Below are positions 35,901 to 49,700 of a stretch of DNA of 64,000 nt, one piece after another. Source of the DNA: Poecilobothrus nobilitatus (Eukaryota; Arthropoda; Insecta; Diptera; Dolichopodidae); NCBI GenBank assembly GCA_947095535.1, contig OX352774.1, positions 80,290,416-80,354,415 of the forward strand, read 5' to 3'. The translations under genes and the position numbers were made by a program. Each line of letters starts with the position of its first letter. Position 1 is the stretch's first letter. The notes beneath the pieces were generated by a model, which saw nothing but the letters and a program-made list of their open reading frames with translations, searched no databases and was not told where the DNA came from.

Positions 35901-36499
35901 TATAATAACAAAAGAAATATGCACACGCGGAAAACAAATAACGCGACCAACGGTTCAGCTATGAAAACAAAAAAAAAAAGATATACAATTCTTTCCAGTC
36001 ATGATAGCTCGGGGGGTCTTAATTCTATTTTATATTTTTATTGTTATTCTGTTCTTCAGTTTTTTTTTCTTTTTTTTTTTATTGATATTCGGAGATGGTA
36101 ACACATACAAATGTACCTACATCTTAATATTGTAATATATATGTCAACAGTAATAATAGCATTTAAAAGCTTTGTTGTATTATATATGACATAAAAAAGC
36201 GGAATAGCTAAAATAAAATTCATTTTAGAAGAATTTACTATGTAGCTTATTATTAAAAAAAAATATCAAATAACATTCGAAACTGTAAATAAAGTAACAT
36301 GCGAGTAAAAAAAACCAAAAAAAAAAGAACACAATAAAAAAGATATTTGTAAAGGTGTGAGGAATTAAATTAGCAAAATCCAATTAAAAATCCACATGCA
36401 TTTTACAAAATTTTTATGTAAGGACTTGGTTTTTTTTTTTTTTTTGAAATATATAATAATTTATGTATAATAAAATATACAAAGTTTATATTTAATAGG
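32474..36499. other. AT-rich stretch, no supported gene
   Basis: Contains a (TA)n run at about 32953-32980, T runs at 33283-33300 and 35637-35650, and A runs at 35863-35877. Open frames at 34596-34802 and 34906-35091 encode hydrophobic residues but have no recognisable family signature. Stops between them prevent any longer protein, so I treat them as chance. Confidence 0.55.
32944..32990. repeat. TA microsatellite
   Basis: An almost pure (TA)n run of about 28 bases at 32953-32980, bordered by shorter TATATAC words. Similar but shorter runs occur near 3298, 15449 and 45727. Confidence 0.9.
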
Positions 36500-37289
36500 A
36501 AAAGATTTCGGATAGTAATCAATATTAAAATTTCAACATCATTTACCATTCAAAAATAACACCTGAGGATCCAGTAATATTTTCAATTCGTGAACAGAAA
36601 ATTTAATTTTAAATTTTATTGAAAGTTTTAATAAAACTCTCAAAAATACAATATAATTCTTAAGTGTTTGGTATTTTCCACAATGTTATTCATAATACTA
36701 TCAATGATCCTTTCTCCAGTACCTCCAACAAAGTTAGCCGTCTTGTTGACAATCATTATATTTTTTATTGGTGATATTTTTTGGAGAGGATAACTGCGCG
36801 CTTAAATTTTCATAGAATGTATCGATTTAAAAGCTCAAATTATTAAAGCAGTTACTGAAACATTAGGATTAAGAAAGCATTAAAATTGTATATATATGAA
36901 CTTTTTAATATCAGTAACTACACTAAACAGTGCAAGCGATTTGTAAGATTTACAAAAGTATCTAAAGAAAAAATGTAGATTTTATCTTTTGGATTTCCTA
37001 TTGGAATAAATTCCATAAATTTAAGAGTTCTTCTATCTTTCCTAACACTTAGCCAATATGCTTATGCATTCTTATTCTCTCTTTGGTATTGAATTCTACA
37101 TCTCATTTTACACGAAAGTTTTTAACATTTTATAAAAAAAAACTATTTTTCTTTTAATGAAAGCTAAGGTACTTTTTTTTTTTGAAACTTCTTTTTCTCA
37201 GGGGAAATATCAAAGTAATGTGTTCCAGAAAATGGAAGCGTTTAGAATTTCTTTATTTCCTTTACTAGTTAGAATATACTATCCTCTCA

Positions 37290-37510
37290 AGTAAGAATTT
37301 GAATAAATTAAAGAACAACAACTTTGATTTCGTACTACTGGTGTCAATACATTCATTTCAAACTAAAATGCCAATAATATTGTTGAAATAAGCCGTAGGC
37401 CATTTGTTGATCTTTCTTTGTAGTGGTGTCCTGTATTCCTTTTGTCGCCATTTAACTCCGCCCTTTGTTCCATTATAGTAGGACATCATTTCAGGAAATT
37501 TTTAAGATCA
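37290..37510 (-). pseudogene. piggyBac-like transposase remnant
   Basis: On the minus strand one frame reads SYYNGTKGGVKW (about 37454-37487) and then NKWPTAYFNNIIGILV (about 37360-37405). piggyBac transposases carry the series YYN.TKGGVD (the last catalytic aspartate) followed about 25 residues later by RRWP..FF.ILDIA.INA. Here the aspartate position after GGV is K, and stops and frame changes surround the core. Traces of the rest of the protein probably span about 36.5-37.9 kb but are too worn to delimit. A plus-strand open frame at 37691-37897 overlaps this zone and is probably a shadow. Confidence 0.6.
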
Positions 37511-37914
37511 TTTACTTCTTCTACTGCATTTCGAAAAATTTTTAAATAAATGTATATTTATTTTTTCTACCAAGCATATAAGACCATAAAAATTAGATTT
37601 TCAGTAAATAGAAAACTGGATTGGTATATATTGTAATCTTTTTACGATTATAATAGTAGTTCTGATGGCTTTGTTTTTTATTTTTTAAAAATGGTGCAAT
37701 CACTGTCAATTGCTAGTTCAAAAATTTTTAGATCCAGACATGTTTTTCCAAATAAATATATTGAATTTTCCATATGTAGTACGTTTTCACAAAGGCAAAT
37801 TATCAAATTTTTAAACTTTAACAATGGCTTTACTGGGTATTTATTGCCAAAAGCCAATAACCATGGAATGAAGCCACCAAATCCAAAAATAAGGTGAAGC
37901 CACTAATACCCAAC

Positions 37915-38765
37915 CTGTCATTTCAGGGTGACGCTTTGCAGCAGTCAACAGATTTACACATTCTGGGCATCGAGTTAAATCAAAAACTGACTTGGTCAAA
38001 TCATATTTTTGGTATAGCTAAAGATGCTGTTAAATATATTCTTGTACCACTGTAAAGCTTACTTTTCTTCATCCAATCCTCTCAATATCTATAAAATGTA
38101 CATTAGGCCGAAAATGGAGTATAATGCATATATTGGACTAGACCTCCCCAACAGCGCTGGGTTATCTCGACAAAGTGCAAAACAGATTATTCGCCTTATT
38201 GGCAATCCCAGTGTTACCTTAACGCTCACTGCAGTCTGCCATCGCTGTACTATTGGGTCGTTGACCCTGTTTTATAGATACCTTGTAGGGGTGAACACCT
38301 ATTCTAAAGAAATAAAACAATTAATGCCTCCACTCAAAGTTTTCCAAAGTGAAACGAGGAGTTCAGGGGATGCCTACTCATACACTGTTAAGATGGCGTA
38401 ACGTAACATCCGGAAATTAGTTTGTCATGCGCATGTCGCGTTTATGGAACCTTATACCTGCACATGTTTTCCCAAAAGTTGCTAATTCATTTCTGTACGA
38501 TATAACGAAATTCAAGAAGAACATTCACATCCTTCTTCAAAATAACTATGCAAATTTTTCTCTTCATCCTCCATAATCCTAATTATCCCTAAAACAATTT
38601 CTCAAGTAATCCTTCCCTCATCATTTTCCCCAAAATCCATTCTAAAGTTTGGTTTTAAAGCGGTGGTTTTAGTTGGTTAGAGTCCAACACTACCCAGAGA
38701 AACCTCCGTGCCGTTCCTTTGAGAGACTTTCGATGTTTTCCACGGTCCCTCGTAAAAAACATAAA
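37915..38765 (+). mobile_element. LINE family B, longest copy (copy B)
   Basis: Begins with a thumb-like stretch DLHILGIELNQKLTWSNHIF. The longest frame (38024-38401) contains YIRPKMEYNAYIG, KQIIRLIGNPSVTLTLTAV, CTIGSLTLFYRYLVGVNTYS, KQLMPPLKVF and DAYSYTVKMA. The frame then shifts to SFVMRMSRLWN-type sequence. The order L..RP..EY, KQ..RLIG, H/RR..GSL.LFYRY, HPY.V and RTSRLWN..P is the post-RT tail of Jockey-like LINEs. It ends at CCCTCGTAAAAAA, the same end as copies A and C. Upstream RT is missing (5' truncation). Frameshifts and stops make it inactive. Confidence 0.85.
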
Positions 38766-40044
38766 AATTGCGTTCATTTTTATTGTGCAGAATTAATTCT
38801 ATATTAAAGGTGGAATTATAAAGTTTTCAAAACTTTAAAGCCAACATTAATTAGAATATGATTATTCTTTTGATTCAATTACATCTTACTAAAAATCTAC
38901 TATAAACATTTATTCTACTACTGCAATATTTAGTTCCAAAACCAAGTCTCTCAAAAATAATAATTTAATATGCATTTGTACTTTGCAGGCACAGCTTCAC
39001 ATATCCCAGTATAGCCTTCAATTTCGGGAATTTTGGGACGTAATCTTTTATTCTATACTAAATTTCCTCAATTTAATTGAGTTATAACATTCAGATATAA
39101 ATTTACAAATTTTTAAATTTTAGTATCATCAAGAATTTTTTCATTGAACTCAATTTAAACAAGTGATATGTTAGTAAAATAAATAAATTTAAAAAACTTC
39201 TTAAAATAAAAAAATTAAAATTAGATAAAAATTCAGAGCAAAGATATTTAAAGGATTTTATTTTAAACACTTAATAACACCGCACGATATACCAGAAAAT
39301 TTTACTTTTACCTATCTCGGAATAAGTTGTAATTATTAGCTTAACTTGCGTATATAGTTGGCGAACCTATGATCTTTTTCTAATATTTTATAAAAAAAAA
39401 TGTAATAAAAATAACAAATTTGAGACAAAAGTAATGATCTTAAAAATCGAACAAAGCTCACTTTTATCTGGTATAGTTTTGGTGTTATAACCTTACCATT
39501 ATTTTACCTATATATTTTCTTTATGTCAAATTTAAAAAATATCGAACCAGGCACCAATTTGAAACTGAAGTCTTATTTTTTTTTACCACAAGATCTCTGT
39601 TTAACTCTGATTTATATCCAAGTTTTATTTTTGGTTCTATCATAGTTTTACAAAAGAAAACAGTGCTAACATTTCTCTAATTTCTATAAGTCCGATAAAT
39701 ATTTGAAGCAATTTAAAAGTAGAGCACATTTATATCTTAAGTTATCTTGTCAAAATTTTATTTGCTCAAGAAATTCGGAATTGTTACAAAATTTTATAAT
39801 AAAAAAAAAAATTGTGAAAGTTTAAAATCTATTTCTTAACAAATATTTTCATTTATTTTAATAAAAAAATAAAATATTAAATATCTTTAATTACATAATT
39901 ACTAACTTTTAATTGTGATTATTAATGATTTCACTTAAATCAATATGATAATTAAACAACAGTATAGTCACCTCACCACTTACTTTTAATGAAAAGCTTT
40001 AAAGTTTGACTAAAGCCAATAATATGTTAAATTCCATATGAATA

Positions 40045-40075
<31 letters not shown>

Positions 40076-40730
40076 GCACCTAAACTTCTATTTAATTTAA
40101 AAATTATATTATGAATATTATTATCTAATGCAACAAAATAATTTGTTATGAATAAAATTGAATAAATAACCCAAGGGTAAGTAATGGTAAAAATAAAATA
40201 ATAACAATAATTCTGTAATAATTTATCACAATCACAATTACATACAAGTATAATTTTTATTACGACAATACGACAAAAAATAAAAAATAAAAAAAAATGA
40301 CAAAAAATAAAATGAAATAAGTCTAATATTCACACCCATTTTTTTTTTTTTTTTTTTTATTTATTTACAATTCTAATTCTAATAGCACTGAGGGCACATT
40401 GTATGTATATATACATATATCTTTTTAATTTGTGCGATTGTGAATAACCTGTAATTATTATTATTTGATCATATTTAAATGTAATAATATTTTTATTTAA
40501 TATTAACTTGACATATAAAAGTCTAATTAAAATTATGATCATGATTTTTAAATTATAAATAAAAATAATATAATATATTAACTAAATATAAACAGGGTGT
40601 TTAGAAAGTTGAGGGATGAAATTAGAAATTAATTATAAGGGATGAAAGTTATATTATAGGATAAAATAAGAAAAAAAATACATATATCAAATAGCTTAGA
40701 TTAGAATATTGTTTAAGAAGTATTAAGTAA
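38766..40730. other. AT-rich stretch, no supported gene
   Basis: A run of about 24 A at 40050-40072 and T runs near 40339-40358. ACAGGGTGT at about 40594 matches the terminal word of the MITEs at 52.9 and 63.0 kb but lacks a partner end. Confidence 0.6.
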
Positions 40731-40759
40731 CATTGCTACTTTTTGATTTGAATATATTA

Positions 40760-41330
40760 TGCTCGACCTGTATTGTGTATTTTACCTTCATTTATAATAC
40801 TTCTTATCTAATTATTCTACTGTCTCTAAGAAAGCGCAGGTCTAGAAAACGTTTATTTCTGGTATACTCTTCGTCAAAGCAATATGTTCTTCCGGGCACA
40901 ATTCGGTATAAGTTCCGTAATTTTTTTAGTTTTTCTTGACAGAATCTGCATGTACCGTCCGTTTCTATTCCAATTTAGTCAGTAGTGCCTCCACAGGAAT
41001 CCTTTCAGAATTTTCAGTTTATTTTTATTCGATCCTATGATTTTTTCCTATTTTGTTTTTGGTTATAGTATTGCAAATTGCTTCTTAGATTGTGCAGGTA
41101 GAAATATTCACTCGATAGTTTGCTCCTAAAGTTTTCCTCTCCGATTTTGAATGTTCTTTTATTTTGTGGTTACCTATATCATAAAAAGATTAGGGGATCT
41201 TTAAAGGATGTTACAATATTCTTCTTTTGCGAGTCAATCCGCTTCAGTCAGTTTAGTCAGATATTCAGGTATCCAGAAGAGAGTTATTTTATTGTTGTTT
41301 CAAAGCGATTTAGGTTTGATCACCCCAAAC
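40760..41330 (-). pseudogene. LINE RNase H domain and tail, broken
   Basis: On the minus strand, 41290-41215 reads LFWIPEYLTKLTEAD, stop, LAKEEYCNIL. LINE RNase H domains of the I/R1/Jockey group carry WIPGH.GI.GNE.AD.LAK, so the tryptophan, proline, aspartate and LAK are kept while the catalytic-site HxG has decayed. Further on (41000-40900) IGIETDGTCRFCQEKLKKFR fits the cysteine-containing tail (G..T..CR.C.E..). The region then continues to about 40800. Multiple stops show a dead copy on the opposite strand to LINE family B. Plus-strand open frames at 40733-40939 and 41120-41344 are shadows. Confidence 0.7.
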
Positions 41331-41708
41331 TAATTACTATTTAATTGCTTGCGAGTTTAATGACTTTATGGTTGTTTCGCTGTATGATAGAATAGCTATT
41401 TCTTTATTTCTACATCCTCAATCGAAATTGCATTATACTAATCTTAACGTATCTCAAAAAAATGTTCTATGTGACTATAATGTTTTTGCCGAATAAAATA
41501 GCACGTTTTCCCTAAGAGTAGTTTTATGACAGAGTGAACTATAGAAAAAATAAAAAGAACTCCCACAGGAATACAACTATCTTAATTATCAAGATACAAC
41601 CGGTTCTAGCATTAATTACGCAAAATATTACCCAAAAGATCGTAGAGTAGTTTCGAAAAAAATACGTCTTTATTTTTGCAGTATAAAATAAAAAGAGCGT
41701 AAAGTTTT

Positions 41709-41774
41709 GACCGATATCTAATATCAGTATCTAATATCAGTATCAGTATCAGTATTGACCGATATCTAATATCA
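41709..41774 (+). repeat. GACCGATATCTAATATCA direct repeat, 48-bp period
   Basis: GACCGATATCTAATATCA is present at 41709-41726 and 41757-41774, separated by AGTATC repeats. A small simple-sequence expansion. Confidence 0.8.
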
Positions 41775-42537
41775 AAGTATGTCACTTTGGTCATATTATC
41801 TGAAATAGAAAATACCATTCGTAATACGCAAATTTAACAGTTTATAATACGCAAAATAAATCAGGAAAGAAAAAAATAGTTTAAGGCAACGAAATTTTAC
41901 GTTGTAAATTAATCTTTAGCCTGCACGGTATGACTGATCTTATAAAATCTGTAAGAAATAGAAAGGAATACTTCCTAATCATAAAGTATTGTAAAACAAA
42001 AAAAATAACAGAAAAGGTGCAGTTTTCATCAGCATGATCGTCAAACTTCGATTTCAAACTGATAACTTAAGAAGAAATAAATTAATTATATTTATTATAA
42101 ATATTGTCAGAATCACCCACTTTATTCTTTACTTTACTGTATTGTTGATTATTAAAATTTTGTATTTCAATATTAAATAAAGTAACATTAATTTGTTAAC
42201 ACTTAAGAACTGACGGATATTTGGAACATAAGTTTGTATAATTTAATATTTAAAATATATAATTCTTAAATAAATATTTTAATTATATTAATTTATGAAT
42301 ACAATTAAAAATGTTTTAAAGAATAATAAATTTTATAAGAAAAAAAACATGAAATCATTGAAATTATGAAAACGGAAATAGATTTATAAGATAAAAAAAG
42401 AAAACTTTTCTAAGATTACAAAATAATCATAAGGAAGCGAAATTTTGATTTAGTTTATTAGAAATTTTTTTTTGCATTTTACTCAAATTGAAAATTTGCT
42501 TTAGGCGGTAAAATTAATTTTAATTATTTTCAGACTA

Positions 42538-43202
42538 CGAAGAGTGCAGTAGAGTTGACTGTGTGACCTCTGGGATATCCGTATGAACGTAATCTAATGC
42601 TGTTTATAAAATATTTGATTATCTTTTACAAAATTTCAGATATTTTAGTACCGACGTTAAGTACCGAAATAAATTTTTGTAAATTTTGGAGTTATATGAT
42701 AGCTATTTCCGGGCCTGTTGCACCAGAACAACCAAATTTTACAAAAGTTATTGCCCTAAAACTTCATCATCTTTTGTACGATTTCAGATGCCTAGCTTCA
42801 TTAACTTCCAAGATTGTCAAGCTACCTGAATCTGGTGCTCTAGCCGAACCAAATTTTACAGAAGTTGTTAGGATACAATTCGACATATTTTCACACAATT
42901 TCAAATACCTAGCTTTAATAGACACTTAGTTATTATCATTTGAATAGAGAAGTTGTATGGTACTTACTCGAACGCGCTGGGCAAAAATGATGGTTTTAAA
43001 TAGCGAAGCTAACAATTTTGCAAAAGTGACGTAAATAAAATTTCAGGCTCCTTCTTTATTTTTTGAGATATTATGCGGGCGGACGGACAGGCTTAAATGG
43101 CTTGATCGATTCTGAACTGATTCCATATACTTGAGAATGTATCTAGGTCGACTTCTATAAGGAGTCATAAACGTAATAAAAAATTTAGTATATCCTTGAA
43201 CA
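42538..43202 (+). mobile_element. GGACGGAC-type repeat G, copy 1
   Basis: Collinear with 55907-56920. Both start GAAGAGTGCAGTAGA.T.GACTGTGT and then GGGAT(A/T)(C/T)CCGTATGAACGTAAT. Both carry blocks ACCAAATTTTACA(G/A)AAGTT(G/A)TTG and CCTAGCTTCATTAA.TTCCAAGA. Both end with TTTATTTTTTGAG.TAT(C/T)(A/G)TGCGG(G)CGGACGGACAGG, ATGGCTTGATCGA, GTC(A)(A/C)AAACGTAAT and ATATCCTTGAACATA. This copy has fewer of the internal blocks. A 110-codon open frame (42597-42929) is inside the repeat and is not conserved as a frame in copy 2. The GACGGAC plus CATGGCT module resembles fly DINE/INE-1-like repeats (memory, not searched). Confidence 0.8.
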
Positions 43203-43529
43203 TATGTTTAATATGTAATAAGTGTAATAACTATGGGTTTAATTTAACTGATATTCTCAGTAAGATCTTTCCAAGATTTTGCAATCAAAACACTTTTATA
43301 ATTTTAAAACCACATAACTTTTTGTTACGGGTGCATATTGGAGGTTCGAAAGGTTCGATAACAGCATTGATGATACCGGCAATAATTACATTGAATTTTT
43401 CTAGCTCTTATGCTGTATTGGAGAAAAGCAGTGTTGGAGCTTTGATAGCCCCGATAGAGAATAATCGTGTTTTTCATTAAGTTAATTTTTAGTTGTTAAA
43501 AAGTTGAAGTAAATTACAAAAAATAAAAA

Positions 43530-43790
43530 ATGAATAATAAAATAAAAAATAAAATTTTCACAAAAAAATTAATGATAATAAAAGAGAGGAAAAATTTCAA
43601 GCAGTACAAAATATTACATTGCGAAAGAGTTCAAAATGCGTCAAACTCATTTTTTTACAAGAAACGCTATAGATTTGGGATATTTCGTCATCTTTATGAA
43701 GATTTAAGACTGCATTTAATTAAATTTGATAAATACATAAGTAGAAACTTTTAATTATAAAGTAGAAACTTTTAATTGCAGTTTATCAAA
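43530..43790 (+). pseudogene. Possible PIF/Harbinger transposase N-terminal fragment
   Basis: The 74-codon frame 43530-43754 ends with YKKRYRFGIFRHLYEDLRLH and then LIKFDKYISRNF. PIF/Harbinger transposases commonly begin W.R....+..FG.F.HL..ELR.D..KFF.YFRMS...F. The similarity is clear in the FG.F.HLY.DLRL and KF..Y blocks, but the tryptophan is missing and the frame stops just afterwards. AAGTAGAAACTTTTAATT is tandemly duplicated at the end (43739-43756 and 43760-43777). No DDE region was found downstream. A host gene exon is a less likely alternative. Confidence 0.4.
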
Positions 43791-43799
43791 AACTGACGA

Positions 43800-46700
43800 A
43801 AAACTAAAGAAAGCTTAGACAATTCTACAGTAGCGATTGCAAATTGTAACATTCAGCTAAGTTGGCATCGTATTAATATGATTTTATATGAAGATATGAT
43901 TTTATATTTTTTGGTTTGCTTTCTGACTGTCAGGCAAATACGCTAATCTGAATAGGTGAAATAAAAGGGAAGGTATGGAATAATGATGATGGAATAAAAG
44001 GAAGGTACATTACATATTAAAGTACATATACATATTTGATTTAAGCATTTAAAATAGGGGGAACATTTTTAATTTTTAAATGAATATAGACATTTTACTT
44101 AGAATTTATTTTTTATACATTTATTTAGAATGGCATTTTACTTTGAATGGCGCTTGTTCTTTCTCTGGTTTTTTTTTTTTTTGAAATTTCGTTGGGTACA
44201 TTTCAGATTTCCTGACATATGAAGATTGTTAATTATTTCCCATGATTATGTATATAAAATTTCTTGCCCTCCGGTTTTTGGAAATGTATTCCTTTTCAGC
44301 GTTTGTGCTATCAATCAATCGAATTAGCAAGTTAGAGAATTCAGATATGATTCATTGATACGGATTAAGTTAATAATTTCTCAAAGATAGAACAATTATT
44401 ATTAGCCCAAATTCAATTCATGAAAAATCCTGAGTTTTTTTCATTTGTTAGTTCAGTTCATTGATAGATGGCTTTTTATTTTTTTGTCTTGTTCAGATCC
44501 TTTTACACCTAAGAGAGGCATAATATGTCGATCACAATCTTTTCTCATATACAACGATCAGTTGACATTCATCTAACTTGAACCATGTTTTCATTGAGAC
44601 GTTAATTCAACTAAAACAATTTACGTCTATAGCACCATATAGATTTCATTTAATTGACTGTTTTGTAATATTAACTTCCCAATTCTTCTGATGCATCCAA
44701 TCAATTTCCATTTTTTTTTTGCTTTTTGTTTTCAACATCCACCATCTTTTGTTTTAATTTTTGCTAAAGTTCTCTGTTTCTAATAATGTTTTTTCAACGA
44801 ATTTTGAAGATTCAGCAAAGATTTTTATTTATAAAAAGAAAAGAAAATTTAAAATATTTTGTTTTGTTATTATTTTATTTCATAAAAAGAAATTTTAATT
44901 CTAACCAAGCAAGACATAAAAGACTTACAATTTTTCTTTCACCTCAAAAAAAAAAAACAAAAAATTAATTAAAATCAATTAGTTATTAATCAAAACTAAA
45001 TTAATTTTAAAATAACAATTAATCTCTTCAACAATTACAACATTGTTGAAAAAAAAAAATTGAAAGATTAATGAAGATTCAAATATCAGATACAACTAAC
45101 AATCGTGATGATCTTTCAGAATATAATCAAACATACATACATGCATTAAAATAAAAAAATGCTCCCTTAAAGGAACTGCTGATTTTGTTATTTTTCATAT
45201 CTATGAAATTCTTCTCAGTTCAAGACATAATACATATATATGTATCTAAAATATCAACAGTCCATATTCAGTTTTCTTTAAGATTTATGCTACTGATATA
45301 GGTATTCTTTAGTAACTCTTTCTTTTGGTATATCGTTTCATTCATTCATTAACGGTATTTTGTCCATACAAAAATCCAATACAAATCCAAAAATAACCAG
45401 TTAATATTTTTTTTTTCTTCTTTGATGTTTTTTTGTCTTTTTTTTTTTTTGTTTTTGGTTTTGACTAGAGATTCAGTTTATCAATGAAACGTTGAGTAAA
45501 TAACTATGCATAGAAATGTGACAGATAATTTATTAACTTCATCACTATACCAATCATGAAAGAAAAGTTGAGGAGTATATGAGGAAAAGTTGAAGAAAAA
45601 CAAAAAAAAAAAAATGTGATTATCTGATCTATCTGAGGTATCCATGAATTATATAAATGTAAGTACATAAACTTTAAATATATATTTAATATACTTACAT
45701 ATTATAAACAATATATATTTATATGATATATATATATATATATGTATATAGATAAAATATAGAAAAGCCGCATCATAAAGACCATTGTCAATTTATGTTA
45801 TCTTGTTGACGTTCAAAAATTTCTGATGGTTTTAGTAGATCGAATTGTTGTAGATGATTATTTTTTTTTTTTTTTTTGTGTAAGTTTTGATGCTGCAACG
45901 GATTCTTGTCTTAAAAACTAAAAAAATATATATATTATAAAAAAAATGTTAAGTAAAACAAAAATAACTAATAATAAGTGAAACTGAAAAATAATAAAAG
46001 TGTTCCGTTGGAATGTTGTAATCAACTTAGGTGTTTTTGATGAGATGGTGTATAATATGTTACTTGTAATTTAGAAAGACGGTAAAATGTGAAATCTATC
46101 ACTTGGCAACTAAAGGATTTATTTATTTTTTTTTTCTTCAAGTTGATGCTACTTTATAATTTAATGAATTTACTAGAAGTTGAAAAATGTACAGGGAATC
46201 AAAAATTTTTATTGTTGTTATCAGGAAGAAAAAATATCAAATATGTATTTAAATTTTTTATATTATCTGATTTCAATTGAATAGACAGCTGGTATAGGTA
46301 AATTGATAGAAATGACATAAGATTAATCATTATAATAATTGTCAGAATAATGATTAAAGAGGATGTACATATTTAATTTAAATGAAGAAAAATAATTTAA
46401 TTATTTGAATATTTTCAACTTTCATTTTAATATTTTTGAAAATAAACCTATACATATAAACACCTATATTTAATAACTACTGTACATATACTTATAACTC
46501 ATCAAATACCTTTTATTTAAAAATATTATTTAACCTTATCAAAAATTTTATTTAATCATTAATTTATTTTAAAGACGAGCACCAGTTTTGACTATGCAAT
46601 TATATTTAAGATTCAGTTTGGTTTTGTAACTTTTAAACGAAATGTATATATAAAAAGGTATAGAGGGTTAAAAGGGCGATTATTTAAAGTATTTTGAAGG

Positions 46701-49700
46701 AGATTATCATCTTAATATTTTAGAAGTTGTTTTTATTTTGAATTTTCGAATATGTTCTAGAACAATTAATTCCATTTAAAGAGAACCCTGTATTTAATTA
46801 GGAAAATTTGTTTACATTTAAAAATATTTTGTTTTAAGTCCTTTATAACATAATATATATCCATTTTATACTTTGGGTAAAAAAAATTAGGTAATGAAAG
46901 TTAAAAAACAAACAATTTTGAAAAGAAATAGAAGAAGTTAAAGTCGGAAACTTTAAGAGTTTAGGTTGGCATTGTATTGTTATATTATATTATGCTCGAG
47001 ATCAGAATATTATAATATTATATATTATAAAAATGGTTTTAGTAATAATAGAGAATCAGAAGAGCCCAACAAAAACTTGCACATCATATTTTGACATAAT
47101 ATATTACGTATAGTTACAACTATACGAAACCAAACTAAAGTACTTGAAAATTTCGCACCAACAAAACCAACCTAAAATATAGAAGGAGTGATGGTTGTTT
47201 GATCAATTCTCCTTCGTCTATTAATCATTTCTCTTCTGATCAAAAATTGAAAATTTGTTATTTTTAATTACCTGTGCAACTTGAAAATTAAAAAACATCA
47301 GAGGCTATATAGAAAAAATTTGAATTTATATAATGATGAACAAATTTTTGGATAAAGCAAATTCACTTTAAATAGTTGGGGGCAGTACATTATCATTTAA
47401 AAAAGTGATGAAAGGTTCATGAAAAAATTATTTTTATATCAACCAGAAGATAATTGATTAATTGAGTCTGCTCTCGCACAAAATAAAATAATGAACATGA
47501 TGTATGTATGCTCATTAGAAAAGTGAATTTGGTATAGCAAAAATTATTTATCTTAATTAAATGTTTAAATTTTTTTTTTTTTGTAGATGAAAGCTGAAAT
47601 AACGTGCTAGAGTATACAACTGTAGTGCGTCTTCAATACATACATAGGGGAACCTATTCGATGAAAGTTGGTCTTACGTGGATTACAAAGAAAATAAAAT
47701 TTTTCAATACCTCAATAATTGCCTTAGCTTATCAATGATATTCATAGAAACATGAAATCATCTTAATATACAAAAAATAAACATTTTAACTTCTTATATA
47801 TATATATTAGGTACATTGTACATATAATATACTTTTTCAAAAGTTTTCAATCATTTTTTCTTCTCACTTTTTATGCATCGAAGACATTTCTTTCATAACT
47901 TAAGTCATCTTAATTTTTAACATTCCTTAAAAGGAAAAAAACAACATTTTTTCCTTGAGATACCTTCTTCCAAAAATAATAAACCAATGTAGAAAATAAA
48001 TTTATTACAAAAAAAAAAACATGTGTTGTAAGGGCATCTTAAATAAGAAAAAATATCTTCAGTTACCATTTAATATTACAAACAAAATAATAATAATAAT
48101 AATAAAAATATGTCTGTACTCTTTACCAACCAAAACAACCATATGTCATATGATATTACAAATTATATATTTTCTCTTTTTCGGTTTGATCCAATTATCT
48201 TTAAAAAAAAAAATTCCAACTTGTTGAAAACTTAATTTCACATACATATTTATTATATACATACATATATTTAGGATATTGTATATTATTTTATTTTTGT
48301 CTTTTTTTTTTTTTTAAATGCATCAAACATCACATAAGGTCATAATATTGCAGGTCTTTTTTATCTGCCTCCAGTTTAATACATAGCTATACAATATGGT
48401 TTTATACAACACAAAAAGTTGAATCTTTAAAATTCTGCAAGGCATAAAACAAACTTTTTTTGTTTTTCTTTTTTTTTTGGTTTAATTCATAACAAATATA
48501 CCGAAGCGTTTTGCAGTTTTTATTTTTGTTTTTCTTTCACTTATAAATCTTGTAAATGCCAAGTTATACTCTTAAATGCATCCAACGATGAACATAATAT
48601 ATAAAAATAAAAAATTTTAAGCCCGTTAAAATTCACTATATGATCATTGTCCTTATGAGAAAAAAAAAAAGAAGAAAAATAACATTTAAATCTTCTAAAT
48701 AACGGACATAAACTTTGAAGATCGTAAGATGACATTATATAATAATGGTTACAATAATTTACAATGATACTGTTGCCGCGATTGTTATTATTGCTGCCGC
48801 AATTGATAAAACTGACAGCAACGATTAATTTTTTTTTTGTTGTTTTTTATTATAATGTAAAAATTGTATCTTTTCGCATATACAAGTTATGGTACGTGCC
48901 TTTCAGTATACACATAATTTTATTTTGTGTTTTTTTTTTTTTTTTTTTTTGGAGATACTGAAAAGGAGATTATACTGAATATACTAAAATGGTATTATGG
49001 TAAATGAAAACATTTTTGTAATGTATGTTAAATTATAAAATTATGAAGGATAACAGATTGTATAACAGGATGGATATTACTCTATTAAAATCAACTTGAT
49101 TTAATTTAAATTTTCATTTTCTTGATTTAAGATACAAAAGCCTAAAAATTTTCAATTTTTAAAAATTAAAACAAAAAAACTATATATAACAATTGAACAT
49201 GCCACCAAATTACAAATGTCACTAATGACACAGATGTCACTAAACCGATGTAACAAATAGGCAAGTTATAAGGGCCAGTGTTAAGCTAAACCAATTTAAT
49301 TTATTAGATTTCAATTCATTGGTTTTTTTTTTTTAAATTTTGTTTTAAATTTTCCAATTTCAGTTTAAATATTTTAATTTCATCAATAAAAAAAGATTAA
49401 AAACTGTATACATTTAAACTTGTGTACACTTATCTTATTATAGGATATTTAGAAGTTTCTTTTTATTATTGAATTCATAAAAACATAATTTATCCTTTTC
49501 TCTGGCTTTATAATACTCGGATTAAAACATTTTATCATTTAATTATACTCTACATTATTGTCATAGCTACGCCATATAGAGCACAAAAACCAAAATGCTT
49601 CAGTAAACAGAATCTTGAGACTAAACATTATGGCGTAAGACATTGAGGAAGGTTGAACCTTCATCGGAATGATGATGATACATCGGTGGAGATCACAAAG

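Noticed and set aside
40590..40640. Solitary ACAGGGTGT end (also at about 55819)
   Set aside because: No matching opposite end within 1.5 kb; kept only as a hint for the fold-back family.
46089..48735. Similar peptides KSITWQLKDL (46089 on, plus) and KSITWHLQDL (near 48541, minus) suggesting an inverted repeat
   Set aside because: Nucleotide similarity is limited to about 30 bases with mismatches and does not extend to either side; likely coincidence.
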